Shown in pieces: positions 42,425 through 50,733 of a stretch of 64,000 nt of DNA. The translations under genes and the position numbers were made by a program. The notes under the pieces are model-generated. The model was not told the DNA's origin and searched no databases. It saw only the letters and a list, made by a program, of their open reading frames with translations. The DNA comes from Chloroflexota bacterium. Its GTDB lineage: Bacteria > Chloroflexota > Dehalococcoidia > Bin125. Numbering within the stretch: the first letter of the stretch is position 1; the number at the start of each line of letters is the position of its first letter. The stretch lies in NCBI GenBank assembly GCA_028873865.1, contig JAPPNI010000018.1:54671-118670 (forward strand). The letters run 5' to 3'.

Positions 42425-42931
42425 ATGGCCAAGTACAGCAGTCGCCCGGAGATGGCGCTCAAAGAAAGTGTCTCCTACAGCGCCACGATCGAGATGGAAG
42501 ACGGCGGCAAGATCGAGCTGGAGCTCTGGCCCGACAAGGCGCCCGAGCACGTCAACTCGTTCGTCTTCCTCGCCAATGACGGGTTCTACGACGGCGTGAC
42601 CTTCCACCGCATCATCAGCGGCTTCATGGCCCAGGGCGGCGACCCGACCGGCACCGGCACCGGCGGCCCGGGCTACAATGTGCCGGCCGAGTTCAACGAC
42701 ACCGCCCATGTTGAAGGCGTGCTCTCGATGGCGCGCGCCCAGGACCCGAACTCGGCGGGCAGCCAGTTCTTCATCTGCAACGCCGACGCGACGTTCCTCG
42801 ACCGTCAGTACACGGCGTTCGGCAAGGTCACGGCGGGGATGGAAGTGGTGCACGCGTTCCCTGACCGCGACCCGCAACAGGCGCGCGAGCCGGGGCCGAA
42901 GATGAAGTCGGTGACGATCTCCGAGTCCTAA
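42425..42931 (+). CDS. Cytoplasmic cyclophilin-type peptidyl-prolyl isomerase
   Basis: 168 residues, single cyclophilin domain without signal or membrane segment. TFHRIISGFMAQGGDPTGTGTGGPGY and SAGSQFFICNADATFLD carry the active site (FHR, QGGD, SQFFI). GAGG ribosome site 7 nt upstream of the ATG; a slightly earlier in-frame codon at 42413 is less likely. Paralogue of the preceding membrane-anchored enzyme. Confidence 0.93.
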   Translation: MAKYSSRPEMALKESVSYSATIEMEDGGKIELELWPDKAPEHVNSFVFLANDGFYDGVTFHRIISGFMAQGGDPTGTGTGGPGYNVPAEFNDTAHVEGVLSMARAQDPNSAGSQFFICNADATFLDRQYTAFGKVTAGMEVVHAFPDRDPQQAREPGPKMKSVTISES

Positions 42932-42948
42932 CCAGCGAAACGCGGTCC

Positions 42949-43200
42949 ATGTCCTCGCAGCCGCCGCAGATACCGCCCATCCCGCCGCTCGCGGTCGTCC
43001 TTCGGGTGATCTCCATCCTCGGCATGGGGCTGACCTTCTCAGGCTGCGTACTGGCGCTCGTCGCCGCCGAATGGTGGTGGGCGATCGGTACAGGCGTCGC
43101 CTTCGTGCCATTCATGCTGATCATGGGCATCGTCGATCGCCTGATCCCCGACATCTCAGAGTGGACCGCCGATCAGGCGCCGCCGAACGAGCAGGATTAA
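42949..43200 (+). CDS. Small two-helix membrane protein
   Basis: 83 residues, not recognised. Pro-rich N-terminus (SSQPPQIPPIPPL), two hydrophobic segments (VVLRVISILGMGLTFSGCVLALVA and WWWAIGTGVAFVPFMLIMGIV), acidic C-terminus. 17 nt after the cyclophilin gene, probably in the same transcript. Confidence 0.55.
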   Translation: MSSQPPQIPPIPPLAVVLRVISILGMGLTFSGCVLALVAAEWWWAIGTGVAFVPFMLIMGIVDRLIPDISEWTADQAPPNEQD

Positions 43201-43205
43201 CGACA

Positions 43206-43237
43206 ACACTCCGCCGGCCGAAGTGGCGGCGGAGTGT
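43206..43237. terminator. Terminator-like hairpin between convergent genes
   Basis: 10-bp stem ACACTCCGCC/GGCGGAGTGT with a 12-nt loop between the small membrane protein gene (+) and the MaoC gene (-). No T tract either side, but its position between convergent stops fits termination. Confidence 0.5.
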
Positions 43238-43260
43238 GCGAAGGGGCGGAGTGGTCGAGG

Positions 43261-43683
43261 TTAGTCGTCGATCCGCGCGGTTGCGGTGCCCTTGACCACC
43301 TCGGTGCCGTCCTGGTTGACCGTCGAGACCGAGAGGTCGACCAGGCTGACGCCGTCCTGCTCGCGGATATCTTCGACCGTGGCCGTTGCCGTCAGGCTGT
43401 CGCCGGGCCAGACTTGGCTGACGAAACGGACGCCGTAGTTGGTCAGGCGGCCGTCGCCGACGTAGTTGGTCAGCATCTTGCCGGTCAGGCCCATGCTGAG
43501 CATGCCGTGCGCGAAGACGGTCGGGTAGCCGGCGACCTGTGTGGTGAAGATCTCGTCGGTGTGTAGCGGGTTGTAGTCACCGGACGCTCCGGCGTACTGG
43601 ATGATCTGGGTGCGGGTCAGGTTGTCCACGACCTGTTCGCTGTGCTGGTCGCCGACGCTGAGGTTGGCCTTGCTGAGCGGCAT
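43261..43683 (-). CDS. MaoC-like hot-dog hydratase, catalytic subunit of the second HadAB-like pair
   Basis: 140 residues, complete single hot-dog domain. Catalytic GASGDYNPLHTDEIFTTQVAGYPTVFAHGM has the canonical YNPLH-D and H-G motifs. It probably dehydrates (3R)-hydroxyacyl thioesters. An AGAGAG site precedes the ATG. It follows the FAS1-like gene by 35 nt in the leftward direction, the same order as the pair at 5000-6074, and both divergently adjoin a CaiB-type gene. Confidence 0.9.
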   Translation of the reverse strand: MPLSKANLSVGDQHSEQVVDNLTRTQIIQYAGASGDYNPLHTDEIFTTQVAGYPTVFAHGMLSMGLTGKMLTNYVGDGRLTNYGVRFVSQVWPGDSLTATATVEDIREQDGVSLVDLSVSTVNQDGTEVVKGTATARIDD

Positions 43684-43718
43684 GGTTGGCTCTCTTCTCT
43701 CTGCTCGTTCGCTACCGG

Positions 43719-44204
43719 TTACTCGACCACGCGCGACGTCTGCACGCCCACCGAGCGGGCGGTGACGACCAGGACGCCGTCCTGGTTGTAGTACTCGGTG
43801 ATCGATTCATTGAACTGCAGCGTCCCACCGCGGCGGCCTTCGCGACTCCACGAGTTGCCGGGCTTGTCGACGGCCTTGAGCACATCGCCTGGCTGAATCG
43901 GCGCGTGGTACTCGTAGTGCTGTTCGGCATGGAAGCCGGTGCCGCCACCGCCGCCGGAGGATTCGCGCTTGACGCCGGTCGGCTCCTTACCGGAACCGAA
44001 CCAGGGCTCGCCGATTTCGGGTCTCAGGCTGTATCCGTCGGTGAACTGAGCCGAGGCCTGAACGAACGTGGGCGGAGGGATGACATGACCAGGCTCGGTG
44101 CCGGTCGCCGCATCGGCGTCGTGATAGATCGGATTGGCGTCGCCGATCGAGCGGGCGAAGAGCATGATATGACCGGCTTCGATCGGAAAGTGGTCGGTGG
44201 CCAC
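43719..44204 (-). CDS. FAS1-like MaoC dehydratase, N-type partner subunit
   Basis: 161 residues from the GTG at 44204, chosen because AAGGA lies about 8 nt upstream and the longer frame to 44303 would run into the divergent gene. FAS1-like hot-dog: MLFARSIGDANPIYHDADAATG, VIPPPTFVQASAQF, a glycine-rich GGGGG loop, EQHYEYHAPIQPGDVL and NQDGVLVVTARSVGV. It lacks the strict catalytic dyad and is expected to pair with the downstream MaoC subunit. Confidence 0.78.
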   Translation of the reverse strand: MATDHFPIEAGHIMLFARSIGDANPIYHDADAATGTEPGHVIPPPTFVQASAQFTDGYSLRPEIGEPWFGSGKEPTGVKRESSGGGGGTGFHAEQHYEYHAPIQPGDVLKAVDKPGNSWSREGRRGGTLQFNESITEYYNQDGVLVVTARSVGVQTSRVVE

Positions 44205-44290
44205 TGGCAGGTCCTTTCGTGTTCGTTTGAAGCGTACGGGCGATAGCTTAACGGACACTCGCCTGAGCATCGATTGGAGCACGTTCGACG

Positions 44291-46726
44291 ATGTCAACGC
44301 CATTTGGTGATCTGCGGATCGTGGAGCTGGCGGGCTCGCACGCGGGCGCCTTCGCAGCCAAGATGTTCGCCGACTACGGCGCGCAGGTCGTCAAGATTGG
44401 GCCGCCGGGCGGTGATCCGCTGATCCACCACGGTGAAGTGCTTGGCTCTCACAGCCTCGGGGACGCGGAAGTAGGCTCAATCTGGGCGTTCTGTAACACC
44501 TCCAGGGTCATATTCGAGGCAGAGGCCAGCACCGCAGAAGTCCAACAGCTGATTTCGTCGTGCGATGTCGTGATCGAAAGCTCTGCGCCCGACCCGCTGA
44601 TACCAATCACCTCCGAACTCGAAGCGCCAGCGCTGGTCAAGGTCTACGTATCTCCGTTCGGTCTCACAGGGCCGTGGTCGGATCGCAGGTCAAATGTCTT
44701 CACAGACGACGCTGCCAGCGGACACATGTACCTCAACGGAGAGCCGGATCGGCATCCGTTCCGTCGGCATGGAAGGCACACCGAGTACGCGGCCGGCATG
44801 TACGGCTTCATCGGGGCGATGTCGGCGCTGGTGGCTCGAGAGTCCACAGGCCGGGGACAGGTCGTGGAGGTCTCGCACCTTGCGGCGATGGTCGCCATGC
44901 ATCAGCACACGACCACGATGTGGACCCACGCCGGGCACATCCTCAGGCGAGACGGCAACGCGCAGCCTGGCATGTGGCATCCCGCCGGGGTCTACGAGTG
45001 CGCCGATGGGTTCGTCTTCCTCGGTCACGCGACCGGTACGAAGTTGGAGCCATTCCTTCAGGCGGGCGGGATGGGTCATCTGTTTGACGATCCGCGCTTC
45101 GCCACCAATGAGTCGCGAGGCAGAAACAAGCGGGAGTTCGACGCTGCACTGCGCCCTTGGCTGATGTCGCACACAGCTCAGGAACTCTGCGACCTCGGAG
45201 AGGCCACGTTCTCGCCGATGGGCCCTGTCTGGAGCACCCACGAGTTCCTCGCGGACCCCCATATGGCTGCCCGCGCGTTCTTCGTCCCGCTCGACGAAGA
45301 ACGCGGCACGGAGATCATCCCTCGCGGGCCATTTCGGCTCGGTGTAAGCGATACCGGAGGTAAGCCGACGCCCCCGAAGAGGGTCGAACTTGACGAGTTC
45401 CGGGACTGGAAGAGCGAAGCTCCGGTATCGGCCACCGGACAGTCGTTGACCGACGGACCGTTGACCGGCCTGCGCGTGCTCGATCTCACGCGAGTCTGGG
45501 CCGGACCGATTGCCGGGCGACTGCTCGGTGATCTGGGAGCTGAGGTCATTCACATTGAGTCCCCATGGAATCGGGGACCCCTGGAAGTGGCAGACGACCT
45601 CGCAGAACTCACTCATCTCTATCCCGACAACGACCTGGGTGAGCGGCACTGGAATCGGAATGGCGGTTTCAACAAGTTGGCCCGAAACAAGAAGGGGGTC
45701 TCGCTCGACCTGTCGACCAGCCGAGGTCAGCAACTGTTCCGCCGGCTGATAAGCGAAGCAGACATCGTTCTGGAGAACTACTCGCCTCGGGTCTTCCCAC
45801 AATGGGGGTTGGACTGGGATTCTCTGAAACAGGTCAATCCTTCAATCATCCACACCTCGATGCCCGGCTACGGTTCCACCGGTCCGGGCGCCAATCGGGT
45901 CGCGCTCGGCCCGGTGATTGAGGCCGCGACGGGCATGACGATGATGGCGGGCTACGCCGACGGCATCCCGTTCCGGTCGGGCGTGGCCTGGCCGGACCCG
46001 GTGTCCGGGATGAGCGCCGTCGCCGGGACACTGGTCGGACTGTGGCAGCGGATGTCGTCGGGTGGTGAAGCCCAGCGTGTAGAGACGGCGATGATTGAAT
46101 CGATGGGCACCTTCGCCGGCGACGAGTTGCTCTCGGCCCAGATCGTCGGACAGCCGCCGCCGCGTCGAGGGAATCGCGAACAGGGCGTTGCGCCGCAAGG
46201 CGTGTACCGATGTTTCGGCGACGACCGCTGGCTCGCGATCTCGGTGACTTCCGACGAAGAATGGCGGTCGCTCTGCGAAGCGGCCGGACTACCAGATGAA
46301 TGGCATAGCTGGGAACTGTGGGAGCGGGAGGCGCGGCACGATGAGATTGACACGGCATTGAGCATCTGGACTCGCTCGATCTCGCCCGGCGAGGGAGCAA
46401 TGCGGCTCCAGGCTGTGGGCGTAATCGCAGCCGGGCTCGCGGACGCGCGCGACCTCCTGGAGTCGGAGCACCTGGCCGAGCGAGAGTTCTGGGCAGAGGT
46501 CGGTGGAGTCGATATGAATGTGTTGAGATACCCAGGGTGTCCGATCCGACTGAGCCGGACGCCGCCGACGTATCGACGGGGTGCGCCCGGCCTCGGTGAA
46601 CATAATCTTGAAGTGCTGACCGAGGTGCTGGGAATGACAGAGGCGGAGGTCGGCGAGTTGCTGGCAGATCGGGTGCTCGCCGATCAACCACCGAGTCTGG
46701 CGGAGATGGCGAAGCCGCGACTCTGA
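44291..46726 (+). CDS. Double CaiB/BaiF family III CoA-transferase fusion
   Basis: 811 residues containing two complete family III CoA-transferase modules, roughly 1-375 and 390-800. The N-terminal module starts RIVELAGSHAGAFAAKMFADYG and has Glu (E165, in TEYAAG) where the catalytic Asp belongs. The C-terminal module has RVLDLTRVWAGPIAGRLLGDLGAEV and keeps the Asp (D569, in PDPVSG). The same pairing of a degenerate then a canonical subunit is seen as separate genes at 57519-60073 and 60122-62622. Such enzymes move CoA between carboxylic acids. GGAG precedes the ATG by about 10 nt. Divergent from the hot-dog pair, suggesting a shared acyl-CoA pathway. Confidence 0.9.
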   Translation: MSTPFGDLRIVELAGSHAGAFAAKMFADYGAQVVKIGPPGGDPLIHHGEVLGSHSLGDAEVGSIWAFCNTSRVIFEAEASTAEVQQLISSCDVVIESSAPDPLIPITSELEAPALVKVYVSPFGLTGPWSDRRSNVFTDDAASGHMYLNGEPDRHPFRRHGRHTEYAAGMYGFIGAMSALVARESTGRGQVVEVSHLAAMVAMHQHTTTMWTHAGHILRRDGNAQPGMWHPAGVYECADGFVFLGHATGTKLEPFLQAGGMGHLFDDPRFATNESRGRNKREFDAALRPWLMSHTAQELCDLGEATFSPMGPVWSTHEFLADPHMAARAFFVPLDEERGTEIIPRGPFRLGVSDTGGKPTPPKRVELDEFRDWKSEAPVSATGQSLTDGPLTGLRVLDLTRVWAGPIAGRLLGDLGAEVIHIESPWNRGPLEVADDLAELTHLYPDNDLGERHWNRNGGFNKLARNKKGVSLDLSTSRGQQLFRRLISEADIVLENYSPRVFPQWGLDWDSLKQVNPSIIHTSMPGYGSTGPGANRVALGPVIEAATGMTMMAGYADGIPFRSGVAWPDPVSGMSAVAGTLVGLWQRMSSGGEAQRVETAMIESMGTFAGDELLSAQIVGQPPPRRGNREQGVAPQGVYRCFGDDRWLAISVTSDEEWRSLCEAAGLPDEWHSWELWEREARHDEIDTALSIWTRSISPGEGAMRLQAVGVIAAGLADARDLLESEHLAEREFWAEVGGVDMNVLRYPGCPIRLSRTPPTYRRGAPGLGEHNLEVLTEVLGMTEAEVGELLADRVLADQPPSLAEMAKPRL

Positions 46727-46736
46727 CGAAGAACGG

Positions 46737-46813
46737 TGGTCGGGGTGGGCGGATTTGAACCGCCGGCCTCACGGCCCCAAACCGTGCGCTCTGCCAAGCT
46801 GAGCTACACCCCG
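46737..46813 (-). tRNA. tRNA-Pro (anticodon TGG)
   Basis: 77 nt with encoded CCA. Acceptor stem CGGGGTG/CACCCCG with the C1-G72 pair typical of bacterial tRNA-Pro, D-arm GCTCAGCTTGGCAGAGC, anticodon stem CACGG/CCGTG with loop TTTGGGG (anticodon TGG), T-arm GGCGGTTCAAATCCGCC. Immediately downstream of the CaiB fusion stop, on the opposite strand. Confidence 0.97.
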
Positions 46814-46842
46814 GTTGTGCTCACTCTATGGGCTCCGATGCG

Positions 46843-47829
46843 TCAGTCGACCTGGACGGCGCCGATCAATTCGGAGATGTCCGTCACCCCGTTGTCGCGG
46901 CAGTACTCGATCAATTCCTCAAGCACACGGATCGCTGCGAACGGATCGCGGAACGAGGCGGTGCCGACCTGGACCGCGCTGGCGCCGGCAAGCAAGAACT
47001 CCACTGCATCGCGGCCGTCAACGATGCCGCCGCAGCCAATCACAGGGATCTCGACGGCGCGGGCTGTTTCCCAGACCAACCGCAAGGCCAGCGGCTTGAT
47101 CGCCGGTCCTGTGAGTCCCGCGACGGGCCGATTGGTGCGCGGCCGACGAGTATTGACGTCGATGTTCATGCCGACGAACGAGTTGGCCACGCAGAGGGCG
47201 TCGGCGCCGGCCTCTTCACAGGCTCTTGCGACGACGGCGATGTCGGTCACGTCGGGCGTCAACTTGGCGATCACGGGCAGCGTGGTCGATGTCACCACCG
47301 CTTCGGTGACGCGAGCCGCCGCGACCGGATCGCGTCCGAACGCAACGCCGCCCACATCCAGGTTGGGGCAGGAGATATTGACCTCAAGTCCGGCAACGCC
47401 AGGTGCTCCATCCAGCACCTGCGCCAGACGAGCAAACTCGTCCACGGTGTCGCCGAGCATGTTGACGACGACGGGTACGTCCCACGTTTCCCAGACGGTC
47501 GCTACTTCGTTCAGCAGCTTGCGCACGCCGATGTTCTGGAAACCGATGCTGTTCAGCATGCCGGCCGGCGTCTCGACAATCCGCGGTGTGGGATTGCCTC
47601 GCCGAGGCTTGAGCGTGACGCCTTTGGACAGCAGACCGCCGAGACGGTTGATATCGAAGAGCCGGGCGAACTCGAGACCGTTGCTTGACGTGCCCGAGGC
47701 GGTCATCACCGGGTTGCGGAGGATGAGCTCGCGCTTGGCGCCCGGTGCGAGATCAACCGTCAAGTCGGGCAACGGCTCGCGCTGTCTCAGAGACGGCTGG
47801 TCGAGCGTGTCAGCAGACGGCGACGACAT
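46843..47829 (-). CDS. pyrD: Dihydroorotate dehydrogenase, class 1B type (catalytic subunit)
   Basis: Fourth step of pyrimidine synthesis, oxidising dihydroorotate. 328 residues. Class 1 features: catalytic Cys in GLEVNISCPNLDVGG, NPVMTASGT, GGLLSKGVTLKPRRGNPTPRIVETPAGMLNSIG split by normal spacing, and VIGCGGIVDGRDAVEFLLAGASAVQVGTA. Class 1B enzymes work with an iron-sulfur subunit PyrK, not found nearby. AAGGAGG ribosome site before the ATG. Confidence 0.93.
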   Translation of the reverse strand: MSSPSADTLDQPSLRQREPLPDLTVDLAPGAKRELILRNPVMTASGTSSNGLEFARLFDINRLGGLLSKGVTLKPRRGNPTPRIVETPAGMLNSIGFQNIGVRKLLNEVATVWETWDVPVVVNMLGDTVDEFARLAQVLDGAPGVAGLEVNISCPNLDVGGVAFGRDPVAAARVTEAVVTSTTLPVIAKLTPDVTDIAVVARACEEAGADALCVANSFVGMNIDVNTRRPRTNRPVAGLTGPAIKPLALRLVWETARAVEIPVIGCGGIVDGRDAVEFLLAGASAVQVGTASFRDPFAAIRVLEELIEYCRDNGVTDISELIGAVQVD

Positions 47830-47905
47830 CGTGCCTCCTTCCGCGCATGCTACGGCGCAGATGGGGCGCGGTTCGGTTCAGTGACGAACTGGAGCCGGCG
47901 AAGAC

Positions 47906-48130
47906 CTAGTTGGAGTTCTCGGCGGGGCGGCGGCGCTTGGAAATGCCCATGTCGTTCCAGCGCGAACGACCCTCGTTGCGATCCCAGATTGAATCCTCGG
48001 AGGAGTTGCGGAACTCTTTGGTTTCGCCGCAGCTGCAGACGCCCATGGACATCGGCCCGTTCGGCGCCTCGATCGTCCAGTGGTGGATGTGGGTGGGCGC
48101 TTCGCTCTTCAGACGAGTCTTGGCAGGCAT
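47906..48130 (-). CDS. Small CxC/HH protein
   Basis: 74 residues with a consistent AGGAAGG ribosome site. Core: HIHHWTIEAPNGPMSMGVCSCGETKEFRNSSEDS, a compact potential metal-binding unit (HxHH and CxC), then a basic tail WNDMGISKRRRPAE. Proteins of this look recur in high-GC bacteria but have no assigned role. It could be a small zinc-binding regulator; not proven. Confidence 0.6.
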   Translation of the reverse strand: MPAKTRLKSEAPTHIHHWTIEAPNGPMSMGVCSCGETKEFRNSSEDSIWDRNEGRSRWNDMGISKRRRPAENSN

Positions 48131-48680
48131 TCAGGGAACCTTCCTGGGGCTGGGCAGCCGGGCTGAGGACGCAACCCGCGCTCTGTCAGTCCCACGTGAG
48201 CAGGACGCTACGTATGGGCTGGCTGCTGGGCAATACAACGGGCAACACACCGGAAATGCACCTGTAAAGTGGAATACGCGCCTGTAACTACTTGACGAAG
48301 CGGCGGACGATTCTGTTCCCAACTCGTCCCGTCAGGAGCCGTTCCAGAGTGCTCGCCAGCGGTTTCGTCGCTTGGAACCATTCGCTGTCGTACGGCCCTC
48401 CGCGTCATTGGGGTACGATGAAGCCAGTCCGATCTGATCCCACCGCGCGTGCGGCGAGGATCCCTGCGGATTTGATCAGCATTGATACTCACACCCAACT
48501 GTCAGCGACATTGCACGCGGCGCCAGCAATGGCGCAGAGACCGACTTCGACACAGTCACAAACGCTCTCCAGTTCACGGTACCCCGATCCTGCGGCGTCG
48601 GGGCTGAGGCGGTCGTGGTCTGGCGTCGGTTGGCAGGCAGGCGTGATGGGCGTTCGGGGTCCGACGGGAAGGGCACTGGT
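48131..48680. other. 550-bp region without a recognisable gene
   Basis: Between the small Cys protein gene (-) and the mrp-like gene (+). Several short open frames exist on both strands but none has a recognisable product or a consistent ribosome site. A GGGAAGGG site for mrp is at its right end. I cannot exclude a decayed gene, a long 5' leader or a small RNA. Confidence 0.5.
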
Positions 48681-49751
48681 ATGGCGCTGACGGTCGAGAC
48701 GATACGCGACACGCTGCGCACGATCCGTGATCCGCATCTGGGGCGTGACCTGCTCTCTCTGCGGACATTCGGCGGTGCGACCGTTGACGACGGAGCCGTG
48801 ACGCTCCATCTCACGCTTCCCCTTCACGGGTATCCCTCTCAGGACGAGCTGCAGCAGAAGATCACCGACGCGCTCATTGCCGAGGGCGCGGAGTCGGTTG
48901 ATTTCGAGACTCGGGTAGAAGTCCCCGCCTGGCAAGGCGATGGTCAACAGGCCGCGATCGCTGGGGTAAAGAACATCATCGCCGTGGCGTCGAACAAGGG
49001 CGGTGTGGGCAAGTCGACGATCGCGACCAATCTCGCCGTCGCGCTGGGGCAGACCGGAGCTGCCGTGGGCCTCGTCGATGCGGACGCGACCGGTCCCAAC
49101 TTGCCGACGATGTTCGGGCTGCCGAGCGGGTATCAGGCTGAGAGCGAACGAGGCCTGCATCCGGTCGAGCGCTATGGAGTCCGGGTGATCTCGCTGGGCT
49201 TCCTGATTCCACCGGGAGCGCCGGTGGTCTGGCGCGGACCGATGATCGGCTCGGCGATCCGTCAACTGCTCCACGATGTGGAATGGGGTGAGATCGACTA
49301 CCTCGTGATCGACCTACCGCCGGGCACCAGCGACGCGTCAATGTCAATGGCGCAGGAAGCGCCGATCGCGGGTGCGGTGATCGTCTCGACGCCGCAGCAG
49401 GTGGCCCTCGAGGACGCGAGCAAGGCGGTCACGATGTTCGAGAAGCTCGATGTGCCGGTCTTCGGCATCGTCGAGAACATGTCCTATTTCGTCACGCCCG
49501 ATACCGGACAGCGCGTGGAGATCTTTGGGCACGGCGGCGCACGCGACGCCGCCGACGATTTGGAGATTGATTTTCTGGGCGAGGTGCCACTGGCGACCGA
49601 GGTCCGCGCCGGCGGAGACGATGGGCAACCCATCGTCGCGTTCGACGCCGACCATCCGGCGGCGCAGGCGTTTGCGGCGATCGCAAACCGGGTGGCGGTC
49701 AAGGCCGCCGCATCGGCGCTGCTGCAAGCACCGATGGTGCCTGTCCTATGA
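48681..49751 (+). CDS. Mrp/ApbC-family P-loop iron-sulfur carrier-like ATPase
   Basis: 356 residues. N-terminal MIP18/DUF59-like domain (LTVETIRDTLRTIRDPHLGRDLLSL), then a deviant Walker A SNKGGVGKSTIATNLAVAL, switch DADATGPNLPTMFG, and YLVIDLPPGTSDASMSM. The C-terminal CxxC that binds the cluster in characterised ApbC is replaced by VTPDTG in ENMSYFVTPDTGQRVEIFGHGGA, so cluster carriage would use other ligands. ATG at 48681 has GGGAAGGG upstream; earlier in-frame codons are unrelated. It lies 15 nt before the NYN gene. Confidence 0.88.
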   Translation: MALTVETIRDTLRTIRDPHLGRDLLSLRTFGGATVDDGAVTLHLTLPLHGYPSQDELQQKITDALIAEGAESVDFETRVEVPAWQGDGQQAAIAGVKNIIAVASNKGGVGKSTIATNLAVALGQTGAAVGLVDADATGPNLPTMFGLPSGYQAESERGLHPVERYGVRVISLGFLIPPGAPVVWRGPMIGSAIRQLLHDVEWGEIDYLVIDLPPGTSDASMSMAQEAPIAGAVIVSTPQQVALEDASKAVTMFEKLDVPVFGIVENMSYFVTPDTGQRVEIFGHGGARDAADDLEIDFLGEVPLATEVRAGGDDGQPIVAFDADHPAAQAFAAIANRVAVKAAASALLQAPMVPVL

Positions 49752-49766
49752 ACGGAAAGCTGGGAA

Positions 49767-50720
49767 ATGACAAGGTTTCTGAGGCGAGCGTCATCGACTG
49801 ACACGCCCGCCACCGAGCAGAATGAAGAACAGGCCGCGGTAGTCGCGAAGACTCCCCCGCGCGCACGGAGCGAAGCCCAGACCCCTGCTGAACCGGTCGC
49901 GGCTCCCCCGCCTCGGCGGGGAGGGCGGCGACGTGGCAGCGTCTCGAATGGGTCTGCATCCAACCCGAACAACCCGAAACAGGCGGCATCAGCTGCCAGG
50001 GATCAGGAGGGGACGGCGACCAAGTCGTCGCCTCGACGGGCTGCGCGCCGATCGGCGCAAGAGAAGCAGACGGATTCCAACGAGAAGATGCTCGCTCTCC
50101 TGGAGCGCCAGACAGCGCTATTGGAGCAGCAGGGGAAGACGGTCGAGCGGCTGGCGGAGTCCCAGGCGCTGCTGACCGAGACGTTGCTGGGACAGCGCGG
50201 TGAAGATGCGATCCCCGCCCGGATCGAAGTCCTGCCGAGGTTGGCGATCTTTGTCGATGTGCCCAACATCCTCTACGGCGCCGAGTCTTCCGGGGTTCGT
50301 CTGAACTGGGGCAAGGTCGCCGACTTCCTGTCGCATGGCCGCACCCTGGTCCGGGCAATCGCCTACGCGCCAATCTCGGACGACCCGACGGCGCGCACCG
50401 AGAACGAGCGATTCGTCGTGCCCTTCCTCGACCACGGCTACCGGATCGCGACGAAGCCGCTGAAACGCTTCACCGGCGGATCGGTCAAGGCCAACTTCGA
50501 CGTTGAACTGGCCATCGACGTGCTGACCATGTCGGACCGCGTCGACGTGATCGTGCTGGTGTCGGGCGACGGCGACTTCCGCCGGCTCGTGGAGATCGTC
50601 GGAGCCCGCGGCGTCAGGGTCGAGGTGATGGCGTTCGGTAAGAGCACATCATCCGACCTGCGCCAGGTCGCCGATCGCTACATCGACATCGCCCAGTACG
50701 CGGATCAGCTTCGCGACTGA
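49767..50720 (+). CDS. NYN-domain (LabA/DUF88-type) nuclease-like protein
   Basis: 317 residues. The first 130 are a basic, Pro/Ala/Arg-rich disordered region with a coiled segment near MLALLERQTALLEQQGKTVERLAES. The C-terminal PIN-like NYN domain has IFVDVPNILYGAE, NFDVELAIDVLTMS and VSGDGDFRRLVEIV, giving the acidic metal site. Likely an RNA-processing nuclease. The linker DNA carries GC-rich coding around 49904-49925. Confidence 0.85.
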   Translation: MTRFLRRASSTDTPATEQNEEQAAVVAKTPPRARSEAQTPAEPVAAPPPRRGGRRRGSVSNGSASNPNNPKQAASAARDQEGTATKSSPRRAARRSAQEKQTDSNEKMLALLERQTALLEQQGKTVERLAESQALLTETLLGQRGEDAIPARIEVLPRLAIFVDVPNILYGAESSGVRLNWGKVADFLSHGRTLVRAIAYAPISDDPTARTENERFVVPFLDHGYRIATKPLKRFTGGSVKANFDVELAIDVLTMSDRVDVIVLVSGDGDFRRLVEIVGARGVRVEVMAFGKSTSSDLRQVADRYIDIAQYADQLRD

Positions 50721-50733
50721 GTGTCGAGCTCGG

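Noticed and set aside
44205..44303. N-terminal extension of the FAS1-like gene
   Set aside because: Runs into the divergent CaiB fusion start region and is not part of the hot-dog domain; the GTG at 44204 has AAGGA upstream.
48292..48690. 132-codon open frame before mrp
   Set aside because: Ser/Pro/Arg-rich composition, no ribosome site, no recognisable product, overlaps the mrp start.
49904..49925. GC-rich palindrome in the NYN gene resembling the REP-like repeat
   Set aside because: It lies in the coding sequence of a low-complexity Pro/Arg linker, lacks the CGACTTT tail, and probably arises from codon composition.
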